DNA of 64,000 nt from Novosphingobium capsulatum NBRC 12533 (lineage in GTDB: Bacteria; Pseudomonadota; Alphaproteobacteria; Sphingomonadales; Sphingomonadaceae): positions 1-64,000 of the forward strand of contig NZ_BCYV01000018.1 of the NCBI RefSeq assembly GCF_001598375.1. Reading direction: 5' to 3'. The notes beneath the pieces were generated by a model. The model was not told where the DNA came from. It ran no database searches and saw only the letters and a list, made by a program, of their open reading frames with translations. Positions 43,940 to 55,622 of the stretch are shown piece after piece (the first letter of the stretch is position 1; each line of letters starts with the position of its first letter). Both the position numbers and the translations under genes were made by a program.

Positions 43940-45432
43940 GCCGCCCCGCCTGTGCGCACGGCATCGAGCTGTGCCTGGGGCACCCACCAGCCATGCACCT
44001 GCGGGCGCAGGCGGGTGGGGATCTGCACCGTCGCCACCGGCCCTGCCCCCAGGTTGCCGGCATCGACCACCCAGGCGAAATGCTCGAACGCGTCCTCGCC
44101 GATCTGGTGGTCCACCATGGTCACCAGCCAGCCATCGTGGCCCGGTGTGGCGCTGGGCACGTGCACCGGCTCGTTATAGCACCAGCCCGGCTCCATCGGC
44201 AGGGCCTGGGTGATCTGCGGGCTGGCGGTGTCCATCCCGTCCAGCCGCACCAGCATGTCGAACATGCCCAGCACCGGCCCGCCCATCACCGGCGGCCCGC
44301 GCCGATCGGGGTTCATCGTCAGCATCCACCCCGTCTTATAGGGACGGCCCTGGCTCTTGGCCGGAATGATCGGGAAATCGCCCGGCGGGCCGATCACCGT
44401 TTCCGTGACCGGGCCGGCGGGCCCACGCGGATCGACCGTCCAGCGGGTGAGGCCGCCGGTAATCTCCCAGGGTTGCAGGAACAGGCCGGCCGGCTCGCGG
44501 ATAAAGGCAAAGGCATTGCTGCTCGACAGGCACTGGTCGAAATGCAGCAGCCCCTCGGCATCCTCCCAAGCGTTCATCATGTGATAGCAATAGACCCCCT
44601 TGGGCCCCTGGAACCACTTGATGTCCTTCACATCGCCATCGCGCGGCATCACCCCCAGCCACGATTCCAGGCCCTGCTCGTGGTGCCAGTGCTCGCCGCC
44701 GGCCTTCATCCGCTCCAGCTCGGCCGTGGTCGGATAGACCGGGAACAGCGCCCAGTTCCGCGAAATGGTGAAGTCATGCATCATCGCGCAATAGGGCGCA
44801 TCGAACCACTGTTCCGACTTGAGCGCGCCATCGGCCCCCACGCGGGCATAGGCCACCTTGGTAGAGGCCAGGCCATCGGCCTCGTAACCATAGAAATAGA
44901 GGTCGCCGCTATCAGGATCAATGCGCACGTGCGCGGTCATCGTTTCGGACTTGAGCAGGCCATCGAAATCGAACGAACCCAGCGTATCGAGCGTGTGCGG
45001 ATCGATGCGATAGGGCCGCCCGTCTTCCTTGGTCATCAACAGCCGCCCGGCGTGCCACACCGGGGTGGTGTTGGCCACGGTGCGATCCACCCCGGCCATA
45101 TCGGGATCGTCGGTAAAGGGATTGCGATAGCGGCCAAAGCGCGCACGGCCCGCCGCCTTTTCCGCCTGGTGACGCGCGGTTTCGACAAAGCGGATGGCAT
45201 AATCGGCCGTGCCATCGGCGTTGAACCGCACGCGGCTGATCATGCCATCGCCCGACAGGGTGTGATCGTCGGCAAACTTGGGCGCAAAGGCCGGATCGGG
45301 CACGGCGCGGAAAAAGGCGCCGCGCACCTCGGGGGGCAAGGTGCCTTCGACGGGCAGCCCTTCGAGCGCCAGTTCAGTGCCCACGGGCGCGTTCAGCCCG
45401 ATGAAATAGGGGGTTGGCGGAAAGTCGCCCAT
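43936..45432 (-). CDS. lsd: Lignostilbene-type carotenoid cleavage dioxygenase
   Basis: The 498-residue beta-propeller enzyme carries the four iron-binding histidines of the carotenoid oxygenase family at about 168 (TAHVRID), 219 (MMHDFTI), 284 (YHMMNAWE) and near 479 (VHGWWV). Residues Tyr102 and Lys135 sit where lignostilbene dioxygenases have their conserved phenol-binding Tyr and Lys. It would split the central double bond of a hydroxystilbene to two aromatic aldehydes. The position where those enzymes have a conserved Phe (near 59) appears to be Leu, which may alter substrate choice. An operator-like motif lies 13 bp upstream. The symbol follows the family; which isozyme this is cannot be told. 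Confidence 0.88.
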   Translation of the reverse strand: MGDFPPTPYFIGLNAPVGTELALEGLPVEGTLPPEVRGAFFRAVPDPAFAPKFADDHTLSGDGMISRVRFNADGTADYAIRFVETARHQAEKAAGRARFGRYRNPFTDDPDMAGVDRTVANTTPVWHAGRLLMTKEDGRPYRIDPHTLDTLGSFDFDGLLKSETMTAHVRIDPDSGDLYFYGYEADGLASTKVAYARVGADGALKSEQWFDAPYCAMMHDFTISRNWALFPVYPTTAELERMKAGGEHWHHEQGLESWLGVMPRDGDVKDIKWFQGPKGVYCYHMMNAWEDAEGLLHFDQCLSSSNAFAFIREPAGLFLQPWEITGGLTRWTVDPRGPAGPVTETVIGPPGDFPIIPAKSQGRPYKTGWMLTMNPDRRGPPVMGGPVLGMFDMLVRLDGMDTASPQITQALPMEPGWCYNEPVHVPSATPGHDGWLVTMVDHQIGEDAFEHFAWVVDAGNLGAGPVATVQIPTRLRPQVHGWWVPQAQLDAVRTGGAA

Positions 45433-45444
45433 GGCATCCTCACG

Positions 45445-45458
45445 TTATCAATTGTTAG
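45445..45458. promoter_or_regulatory. Operator-like motif TTATCAATTGTTAG
   Basis: Located 13-26 bp upstream of the dioxygenase start codon. It matches 32896-32909 in 13 of 14 bases, and its reverse complement (CTAACAATTGATAA) matches 36749-36761 with one difference. Confidence 0.72.
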
Positions 45459-45506
45459 CATTGTTCTACCACGCGACGCCCGGTTTTCAAGAGCATTCGG
45501 CCAAAC

Positions 45507-45538
45507 AAAAGGCCTCCTTCCCGGATGGGAAGGAGGCC
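45507..45538 (-). terminator. Rho-independent terminator after TonB receptor 2
   Basis: A perfect 12-bp stem (GGCCTCCTTCCC and complement) with a GGAT loop is followed on the minus strand by TTTTGTTT. It ends the receptor transcript before the dioxygenase gene. Confidence 0.92.
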
Positions 45539-45579
45539 CAGCATGCGCCGTCAGGCCGGCACATTTCGGTAACGCTTGA

Positions 45580-48093
45580 TCAGAAGTTGCGTTTCACCGT
45601 CACCGCCCAGGTGCGCGGCAGCCCCGGCGCACCGGCGCTGGTGCCAATCGGGCCGAAATTGGCCGTCATCGACGTGAAGTAATACTTGTTGGTCAGGTTG
45701 CGCACTTCGGCGCTGACCGACCAGGTATCGGCATCGCTCTTCCAGGTCACGCGGGCGTTGGCCAGGAAATAGTCGTCGATCCGGTTGGTTGCCGTCTGGA
45801 ATGCCAGCGGGCTGGGCGTGGCGGCAGGGATCGGCGCGGTATCGACATTGGTGGGATCGACATAGATGTGCGACTGGTAGCTGCCGTCCAGGCGCACGGT
45901 GACCAGGCCCTTGAGCACGTCGGGAATGTCATAGGACAGCCCGGCGTTCCATTTCCATTCCGGCGTATAGGGCGGCACCATGCTGGCCGTCACGCCGGTG
46001 TTGGCAGTATCGACCGTGGTATATTTGAACTTGAGCCACGAGATCGAGCCATCGATCGACAGGTGATCGATCGGGCGGATGGTGGTTTCCACCTCGATCC
46101 CCTTCACATGGGCCGAACCCACGTTCTTGGGCTGGAGGCAAGGCGTGGTGGGGAACCCGGCGGTGTTCGGGCAATTCAGCACCGTCAGAATGATGTTCTT
46201 GTAATCGTTGAAGAACGCCGAAACGTTGAAGCGCAGGCGGCGATCGAACAGGTCCGATTTGAAGCCAACTTCATAGGCCGTGATCGTCTCGGGCCGGAAA
46301 TCCTCCACCTGGCTGGGATAGAACGGACGCGGGTTGACGCCGCCCGAACGATAGCCGGTGGAAACCTGGGCATAGGTCATCAACTGGGGCGAGACGCGAT
46401 AGTCGGCCGCCACGCGCCAATCGAGGCGCGAGGCATCGAAGGTCTTGTACAGCCCGTTGAGCGCGGCGAGCGCGCAGTTGGGCGGCTGGTTCACGCCAAA
46501 CGGATAGCCGGTGCACGGCTGGATGGTGGAGCCATCGGGATTGTGGCGGACATAGCCATATTCCTTGTGGTCCCACGATTCGCGCAGGCCCCCGGTCAGC
46601 GTGAACGCTTCGAACGGCTTCCAGCTGGCATTGGCAAAGACCGCCTTGTTTGTGGCCGGCGTGGGATCGGGGCCGTGCAGGAAATCGATGCCGGCATAGT
46701 TCAGGTCGATGCGACCGGTGAACATGCCCTTGGCGTGGAAATAGAACCCGCCCAGCACGAAATCGAGCGTGTTGTTGAGCGCCTTGCCGGTCAGGCGCAG
46801 TTCCTGGCTCCACTGCGAATTGCTCTGCGCCTGGTTGAGCATTGAGGGCACGACCGGCGCGCTTTCGGCAAACGACCAGTCGGAATCATAGTGGCGATAG
46901 GCAGTGATCGATTTCAGCGCCAGGCTGGGCCCAAGCGTCCAGTCGATCGTGCCGGCAAAGCCATAGTTATCAAGGTTGGAATGGCGGTTGAGCGCCAGGG
47001 GCTTGTACGGCACCTGGTGATCCGGCCGCGCCGCATCATAGAACGTGGCATAGCTGACATAGCGCTTGTCATAGCCGCTGAGCGTGTCGCAGCTGTTGCG
47101 ACCGTTGGGCACGAACCGGCAATCGAGCGGGATCGGCGCGCCATTGGTGCCATAGAGCCAGGCGCGGTTGGGGTCCTTGGTGACCGGCGATCCGGCGAAC
47201 TGGGCGATGTTGTTGCCATAGATCAGCACCGAAGCGCCCGGCTCGTCACGCTCGCGCGTATAGTCGGCCGACACGTTGACCTCGACATTGGCGTCGGGCG
47301 TCCAGCGCAGCGCCACCTTGCCGGCGGCAAAGCTGGTGCCGCCCAGCGTGCCAACCTGGGGATTGGCGCCGGTGGCCATCGTCGGCACATTGGTGCCCGG
47401 ATGGGTCAGCGCATAGTCGAGGATCTTGACATAGCCATCGCGGTTCTTGCTCACGCCCGACACGCGCATGGCCAGGTTGTCGGTCAGCTTGAGATCGAAA
47501 TGTCCACGCAGATCAACGCGATGATAGCTGCCATAGGTGGCTTCGAACGAACCGGAATTGTCGCCCTTGGGCTTGACGCCATAGAGCTTGATCGACCCGC
47601 CCAGCGAGTTGCGCCCAGCCAGCGTGCCCTGCGGCCCGCGCAGCACTTCGACGCGGTCGAGGTCCATCAGATCGAGCAGCGAGCCGGTCAGGGTGGGCAG
47701 ATAGACATCGTCCACGTACATGCCCACGCCCGGTTCGAGGGCAAAGTTGGGGTCAGACTGCCCGACGCCGCGGATGAAGGCGATGATGCCGGGGCCAAGA
47801 TACTGATTTTGCGGGGCCAGCGTCACGTTGGGGGTTTGCGCCGCCACTTCGGAAATGTTGGTCTGCCCGCGCGCGGCCAGCATGGCGCCGTTGACGGCGG
47901 TGATGGCCAGCGGCGTATCCTGCAACTTTTGGTTGCGGAACTGCGCCGTCACGACGATTTCAGGCGTGGTATTGCTGGCCGTTTCGGCGGGTTTTTGCGG
48001 GGTTTCGGGCGCTGACTGGGCCAGCGCGGGGGTGGCGACGAGCGACAGCAAAGCGGCTGCCGAGCACAGCAGATCGCAGCGTGAAAACGCCAT
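45580..48093 (-). CDS. TonB-dependent outer-membrane receptor 2
   Basis: The 837-residue receptor has a signal peptide (about 1-25), a TonB-box-like IVVTAQF followed by RNQKLQDTPLAITAV, a plug domain (GVGMYVDDVYLPTLTGS, VEVLRGPQGTLAGRNSLGG) and a beta-barrel ending in VKRNF. The plug is nearly the same as that of the receptor at 36857, pointing to a duplication with divergence in the external loops. It lies beside the stilbene dioxygenase gene, so it is a likely importer of a lignin oligomer or stilbenoid. Confidence 0.95.
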   Translation of the reverse strand: MAFSRCDLLCSAAALLSLVATPALAQSAPETPQKPAETASNTTPEIVVTAQFRNQKLQDTPLAITAVNGAMLAARGQTNISEVAAQTPNVTLAPQNQYLGPGIIAFIRGVGQSDPNFALEPGVGMYVDDVYLPTLTGSLLDLMDLDRVEVLRGPQGTLAGRNSLGGSIKLYGVKPKGDNSGSFEATYGSYHRVDLRGHFDLKLTDNLAMRVSGVSKNRDGYVKILDYALTHPGTNVPTMATGANPQVGTLGGTSFAAGKVALRWTPDANVEVNVSADYTRERDEPGASVLIYGNNIAQFAGSPVTKDPNRAWLYGTNGAPIPLDCRFVPNGRNSCDTLSGYDKRYVSYATFYDAARPDHQVPYKPLALNRHSNLDNYGFAGTIDWTLGPSLALKSITAYRHYDSDWSFAESAPVVPSMLNQAQSNSQWSQELRLTGKALNNTLDFVLGGFYFHAKGMFTGRIDLNYAGIDFLHGPDPTPATNKAVFANASWKPFEAFTLTGGLRESWDHKEYGYVRHNPDGSTIQPCTGYPFGVNQPPNCALAALNGLYKTFDASRLDWRVAADYRVSPQLMTYAQVSTGYRSGGVNPRPFYPSQVEDFRPETITAYEVGFKSDLFDRRLRFNVSAFFNDYKNIILTVLNCPNTAGFPTTPCLQPKNVGSAHVKGIEVETTIRPIDHLSIDGSISWLKFKYTTVDTANTGVTASMVPPYTPEWKWNAGLSYDIPDVLKGLVTVRLDGSYQSHIYVDPTNVDTAPIPAATPSPLAFQTATNRIDDYFLANARVTWKSDADTWSVSAEVRNLTNKYYFTSMTANFGPIGTSAGAPGLPRTWAVTVKRNF

Positions 48094-48227
48094 TTCGGTA
48101 TCCTCCCAAGGATAGCAGCCGGATGGTTCCGGTCTGAAATCTTAGGTATCACATATGCGAAACGTTCAGCAATGCGAAATAACAGTAGGACGATTATAAT
48201 TCATAACTGTTGCACAAGTGCCTCGCC

Positions 48228-49019
48228 TCACACCTCCCAGAAGGCAGTGGCGCGCATTTCGATGCTGACGCGCGGCGGCGCATCGGCGGGGCAGCCGGGC
48301 AGATCGAAGGCCACGTGCGGCACATGCGTGGCGCGGCGTAGATCGCTGTCGAAGGTCTTGAACACGATCGCTTCATCGGCCGTCAGGTTGGAAAACCAGT
48401 TCCAGCGATGCGCGGGATTTGCCGCGATCACATAGCTTTCGAACGACCATTCCGGCGCGCCGCCGGGCGGATCGAAGATGGCATCGGCGGCGATGCAGTC
48501 TGCCGGGGACAGGCTGCGCGCATCGCACAGCGCCAGCGGCACGTCCTGCGGCGGGGCGGAGAGCGCGCGCCACACGTTGTATTGCGCCACGCGGGCATGC
48601 GGGCGCCCGGCCGCCAGGCGCTGGGTCATCGACAGGGCCGTTGCGGGCGACACGTCGATATGGGCAAAGCGTGCCGGCATCGAATTGTCGAGGCTGCCGG
48701 CCCGGCCCGAGCGTTCGGAAAAGCGCAGGAGCCCAGCGCCGGTTACCTCCACGCGGGTGGCCCCAGTCAAGTCCTTGATCAGCGTGGCGATTTCGGGAAC
48801 GTGGATGGCCTTGACCTGCGCGGCATCGGCAAAATCGGTCACCGCGCTGCGATCGCGTACCAGTTCAAAGCCTTCAACGTCGAGGCTGGTGCCGCGCCCG
48901 CGCGCGTCGCGGATAGGCATGGCCAGCGGCGCGATCTCGACTTCGTCGCGGTCATGGGCATTGGCGTAATAGCGCGGACGCGCCAGGCCGCGCCCGGAAT
49001 AGGCGATTACCGCTTCCAT
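48228..49019 (-). CDS. CmcJ/NvfI-family oxygenase-like protein
   Basis: The 263-residue protein shows features of the CmcJ/NvfI/AsaB hydroxylase group: RSAVTDFADAAQVKAIHVPEI, FAHIDVSP with an H-x-D pair, QYNVWRALSAPPQDVPLALCD and a C-terminal HVAFDLPGCPAD with a further His. Enzymes with this fold use Fe(II) and 2-oxoglutarate in antibiotic and terpenoid pathways. It lies downstream of ligC after a terminator and is probably a separate transcript. A role in modifying an aromatic substrate is unknown. Confidence 0.7.
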   Translation of the reverse strand: MEAVIAYSGRGLARPRYYANAHDRDEVEIAPLAMPIRDARGRGTSLDVEGFELVRDRSAVTDFADAAQVKAIHVPEIATLIKDLTGATRVEVTGAGLLRFSERSGRAGSLDNSMPARFAHIDVSPATALSMTQRLAAGRPHARVAQYNVWRALSAPPQDVPLALCDARSLSPADCIAADAIFDPPGGAPEWSFESYVIAANPAHRWNWFSNLTADEAIVFKTFDSDLRRATHVPHVAFDLPGCPADAPPRVSIEMRATAFWEV

Positions 49020-49070
49020 CCTTGCATCCTTTCCCAAGGCCCGGCGCCATGATTGCGCCGTGGCCCCAAC

Positions 49071-49099
49071 AAAAAAGGCCCGCCACGATGGGCGGGCCT
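49071..49099 (-). terminator. Rho-independent terminator after ligC
   Basis: GGCCCGCC pairs with GGCGGGCC around a 6-nt loop and is followed by TTTTTT on the minus strand. It ends the ligJABC transcript. Confidence 0.9.
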
Positions 49100-49110
49100 G
49101 ATCTTGTAGC

Positions 49111-50055
49111 TTAACCGGCAGCGAGCTGCTTTTCCAGTTCGCCCAACACCCGATAGCAATCGAGCACCTTGCCCACCGAGCTGTTGGGTTCGCGCCCTTC
49201 GCGGATGGCGGCGACAAATTCGCGGTCCTGCAACTCGATGCCGTTCATCGACACATCGACATGGCTGACATCGATCGGCTCTTCCTTGCCGTTCACCAGA
49301 TCATCGTAGCGCGCGATATAGGTGGCGGTGTCACCGATATAGCGGAAGAACGTGCCGAGCGGGCCGTCGTTGTTGAACGAGAGCGAGAGCGTGCAGATCG
49401 CGCCGCTTTCGCTCTTGAGCTGGATCGACATATCCATGGCGATGCCCAGTTCCGGGTGGATCGGCCCTTCGACGGCATTGGCCTTGACGATCTTGCCAGC
49501 CTGATAGGCAAACAGGTCCACCGTGTGGGCCGCGTGGTGCCACAGCAGGTGGTCGGTCCACGAGCGCGCTTCGCCCTTGGCGTTGATGTTCTTGCGGCGG
49601 AAGAAATAGGTCTGCACGTCCATCTGCTGGACGTTGAATTCGCCGGCCTTGATCTTGTTGTGCACGTACTGGTGCGAAGGGTTGAAACGGCGGGTGTGGC
49701 CGACCATGCAGACCAGCCCGGTTTCCTTCTGCTTGGCCACCACCGCTTCGGCATCGGCCCAGCTATCGGCCAGGGGGATTTCCACCTGGACGTGCTTGCC
49801 CGCGTTCATGCAGGCGATCGCCTGCTCGGCATGCATCTGCGTGGGCGTGCACAGGATCACCGCATCGACATCGGGCAGTGCCAGCGCTTCTTCCAGTTCG
49901 GTGCCGGAATGGCGCGCGCCATACTTGGCCGCCACGGCCGCAGCCTGATCGGCGCGGCGGCTGATCACCGAAACGATTTCGACGCCATCGATATTCTTGA
50001 GGCCGTCGAGGTGCTTTTCGCCAAAGGCGCCGGCACCGACCAGGGCAATACGCAT
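49111..50055 (-). CDS. ligC: 4-carboxy-2-hydroxymuconate-6-semialdehyde dehydrogenase LigC
   Basis: The 314-residue Gfo/Idh/MocA-type enzyme has the Rossmann motif GAGAFGEKH, the linker EIPLADS and HTRRFNPSHQYVHN, with WHHAAHTVD as the active-site pattern; the length equals known LigC (315). It oxidises the NADP-dependent intermediate of protocatechuate 4,5-cleavage to 2-pyrone-4,6-dicarboxylate. It is downstream of ligB, separated by 183 bp that contain palindromes, yet it is on the same strand and ends in a terminator. Confidence 0.94.
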   Translation of the reverse strand: MRIALVGAGAFGEKHLDGLKNIDGVEIVSVISRRADQAAAVAAKYGARHSGTELEEALALPDVDAVILCTPTQMHAEQAIACMNAGKHVQVEIPLADSWADAEAVVAKQKETGLVCMVGHTRRFNPSHQYVHNKIKAGEFNVQQMDVQTYFFRRKNINAKGEARSWTDHLLWHHAAHTVDLFAYQAGKIVKANAVEGPIHPELGIAMDMSIQLKSESGAICTLSLSFNNDGPLGTFFRYIGDTATYIARYDDLVNGKEEPIDVSHVDVSMNGIELQDREFVAAIREGREPNSSVGKVLDCYRVLGELEKQLAAG

Positions 50056-50102
50056 GGGGGTAACTCCTGTTAAGCGCCCCGCGTGGGCAGGGGCTCTGCA
50101 AT

Positions 50103-50221
50103 CTCCCCTCCCGCTGGCGGGAGAGGGTGGGGGAGGGATTGTTGCCCCTCCTGGAAACGTGGCTTGGGGGAGCGCACTGGAACATGCCCTCCCCCGGCCC
50201 CTCCCGCGCGCGGGAGGAGGG
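50103..50221. repeat. Palindromic repeat block between ligB and ligC
   Basis: CTCCCCTCCCGCTGGCGGGAG at the left and CTCCCGCGCGCGGGAG near the right each form a hairpin inside the lig transcript. They may lower ligC expression or protect the upstream mRNA. Confidence 0.75.
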
Positions 50222-50238
50222 ATTACGGCGAGCTTGCC

Positions 50239-51571
<1,333 letters not shown>

Positions 51572-51575
<4 letters not shown>

Positions 51576-52597
51576 AGGCCTCTCTCCTTCAGCTTCTCGT
51601 CTAGGCGCGGGAACACGCGGCGGGCATTGCCTTCGAAGATCGCGTGGCGCTGCGCGTCGGAAATGTTCAGCGCGTCGACATAGCGCTTGGTATCGTCGAA
51701 ATAGTGGCCGGTCTGGGGATCGATGCCGCGCACGGCGCCGACCATTTCCGAACCGAACAGGATGTTCTTGGTCTCGATCACCTCGGCCAGCAGGTTCACG
51801 CCGGGCTGGTGATAGACGCAGGTATCGAAGAACACGTTGTTCATCAGGTGCCCGTCGAGTGCCGGCTTTTTCAGCATGTCGGCCAGGCCGCGATAGCGCC
51901 CCCAGTGATAGGGCACCGCGCCGCCGCCATGCGGGATGATGAAGCGCAGCGTGGGGAAGCGGCTGAACAGATCGCCTTCCAGCAGCTGCATGAACGCGAT
52001 GGTATCGGCGGCGATATAATAGGCGCCAGTGGCGTGCATCGCCGGGTTGCAGCTGCCCGAGACGTGGATCATCGCCGGCACATCGAGTTCCACCATCTTT
52101 TCATAGAAGGGGAACCAAAATTCATCCGTCAGCGGCGGATGCTTGAAGTGGCCGCCGCCCGGATCGGGATTGAGATTGCAGCCGATGAAGCCCAGCTGCG
52201 TCACGCAGCGTTCCAGCTCGGCGATCGAGCTGGTCATGTCTGCCTCGGGCGACTGGGGCAGCATGCACACGCCGGCAAAGGTTTCCGGATAGAGCGCCAC
52301 GACCCGCGCGATCAGGTTGTTGCAGGCCTGGGCCCAGGGCACGGCCACGCTCTGATCGCCCACGTGCGGGGCCATGGCGCTGGCGCGGGGCGAGAAGATC
52401 GTCATGTCCGCACCGCGTTCCTTGATCAGGCGCAGCTGGTTGGCTTCGATCGTTTCGCGGATGTCGTCATCGGAAATGTCGGGATAGGGCGGCGCGGGCT
52501 CGCCCGCCTTGAACGCGGCCTTCTGCGCCTCGCGCCAGGCGTCGTGCGCCTTGGGCAGCACGGTATAGTGGCCGTGGCAATCGATGATCATGGTCAT
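51572..52597 (-). CDS. ligJ: 4-oxalomesaconate hydratase LigJ
   Basis: The 341-residue amidohydrolase-superfamily enzyme has the metal motif CHGHY at the N-terminus, HVSGSCNP, FIIPHGGGAVPYHWGR and GSEMVGAVRG. Its length equals the studied LigJ (341). It hydrates the 4-oxalomesaconate-derived dienol/keto acid to 4-carboxy-4-hydroxy-2-oxoadipate. It overlaps both neighbouring genes by 4 bp. Confidence 0.94.
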
Positions 52598-53436
52598 TCC
52601 GCCGGTTCCTTGGTGTTGGCTGCCATAGGCGTTGTGCTTTCAAACGGGATGGTGTGGCCGGCCTGGCTGCGCTGGCGCGCGACGGTGCCGGTGGTCATCA
52701 GCGGCTCGACGCCAAGGCCGATCAGGGTCTTGGCGGATTCCTCCATCTCGGCCGCGCGACGCAGGCCGTGGGTGGTCATCCGCTCGACATTGTAGGCGGC
52801 GCGGGTGAACCAGCTGTCACCCTTCTCGCTGGCGTCGAGCGAGGACAGCACCTCTTCGACCACGCCGGCGCGGGTGGCGGCCAGCATCATCTCGGCGGTC
52901 AAGGCTTCCACGCCCTTGACCATGATCGAGCGGATCATCTTGATCGCGCTGGCGCGGCCCACGTCATCGCCCACCACGCGCACATTGGTAAAGCCAGCCT
53001 CTTGCAGCGCGGCGGCAGCATCCTGCGCGGCCGGGCCGGAGACCAGCAGCGGCACCTTGAGCCGCGCGGGATTGACCGGGGCCAGCACCGCCACGTCGAC
53101 ATAGCGCGCCCCGGCCGCTTCCACCGCCAGGGCGGCGGCGCGCTTGGTATCGGGAGCGACCGAGTTCATGTCGCAAAACAGCGCGCCGGGGGCGAGCATG
53201 GCGGCATGTTCCTGCGCCACGGGCAGCGCGCTGTCGGCCGTCACCAGGCTGAGCACCAGGCCGGCGCCGCCCAGGGCGCTGTCGGCGGTGGCGGCGGCCA
53301 TCACCCCGGCTTCTTCCATCGCGGCGTGACGGGCGGGATCGATGTCAAACGCGCTGGCCTGGGATTCCCAACCAGCGGCCTTGGCAAAGGTCGATCCGGC
53401 TTCGCCGAACCCGATCAGGGCAAGTGTTCTCTCCAT
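52594..53436 (-). CDS. DUF1932-containing NAD(P)-binding dehydrogenase in the ligJABC operon
   Basis: The 280-residue protein has a 6-phosphogluconate/beta-hydroxyacid dehydrogenase-like N-terminal domain (LALIGFGEAGSTFAKAAG; DMNSVAPDTKRAA) and a C-terminal DUF1932 helical domain with the catalytic-type Lys (SAIKMIRSIMVKGVEAL). The start MERTLALIG at 53436 is preferred over the longer frame. It is the first gene of the ligJABC operon and overlaps ligJ. It may oxidise or isomerise a ring-cleavage intermediate, but its reaction is not established. An operator-like palindrome lies about 20 bp upstream. Confidence 0.8.
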   Translation of the reverse strand: MERTLALIGFGEAGSTFAKAAGWESQASAFDIDPARHAAMEEAGVMAAATADSALGGAGLVLSLVTADSALPVAQEHAAMLAPGALFCDMNSVAPDTKRAAALAVEAAGARYVDVAVLAPVNPARLKVPLLVSGPAAQDAAAALQEAGFTNVRVVGDDVGRASAIKMIRSIMVKGVEALTAEMMLAATRAGVVEEVLSSLDASEKGDSWFTRAAYNVERMTTHGLRRAAEMEESAKTLIGLGVEPLMTTGTVARQRSQAGHTIPFESTTPMAANTKEPAE

Positions 53437-53456
53437 GGCGCACCTGTTGCGGCCCT

Positions 53457-53472
53457 TATGCAACGCATACAA
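53457..53472. promoter_or_regulatory. Operator-like motif TATGCAACGCATACAA
   Basis: Fifteen of sixteen bases match 13806-13821 between ligM and purU. It is centred about 28 bp upstream of the ligJABC operon start. Confidence 0.75.
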
Positions 53473-53498
53473 ATGCAAAGAGCGCGGTGGTCATAAAT

Positions 53499-55463
<1,965 letters not shown>

Positions 55464-55470
55464 TGGATTG

Positions 55471-55600
55471 AAGGGGCCCCTCCGTCAGGCCCTGCGGGCC
55501 TGCCACCTCCCCACCGCTACGCGGCAGGGAGGATCTGGGCTCCTCCCCATGCAATGGGGAGGGGGACCGCCGCTACCGGCGGCGGTGGAGGGGCCCCTTC
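55471..55600. repeat. Palindromic repeat block between ligK and ligU, family A
   Basis: The block begins GAAGGGGCCCCTCC and ends with the exact inverse GGAGGGGCCCCTTC, with further hairpins between. It sits inside the ligKUI transcript. Confidence 0.85.
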
Positions 55601-55622
55601 CCGCACCCAAGGAGCAAGACCC

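Noticed and set aside
43993..45579. A 528-codon plus-strand frame opposite the dioxygenase
   Set aside because: Residue content is His/Arg-rich, as expected for the complement of the dioxygenase frame.
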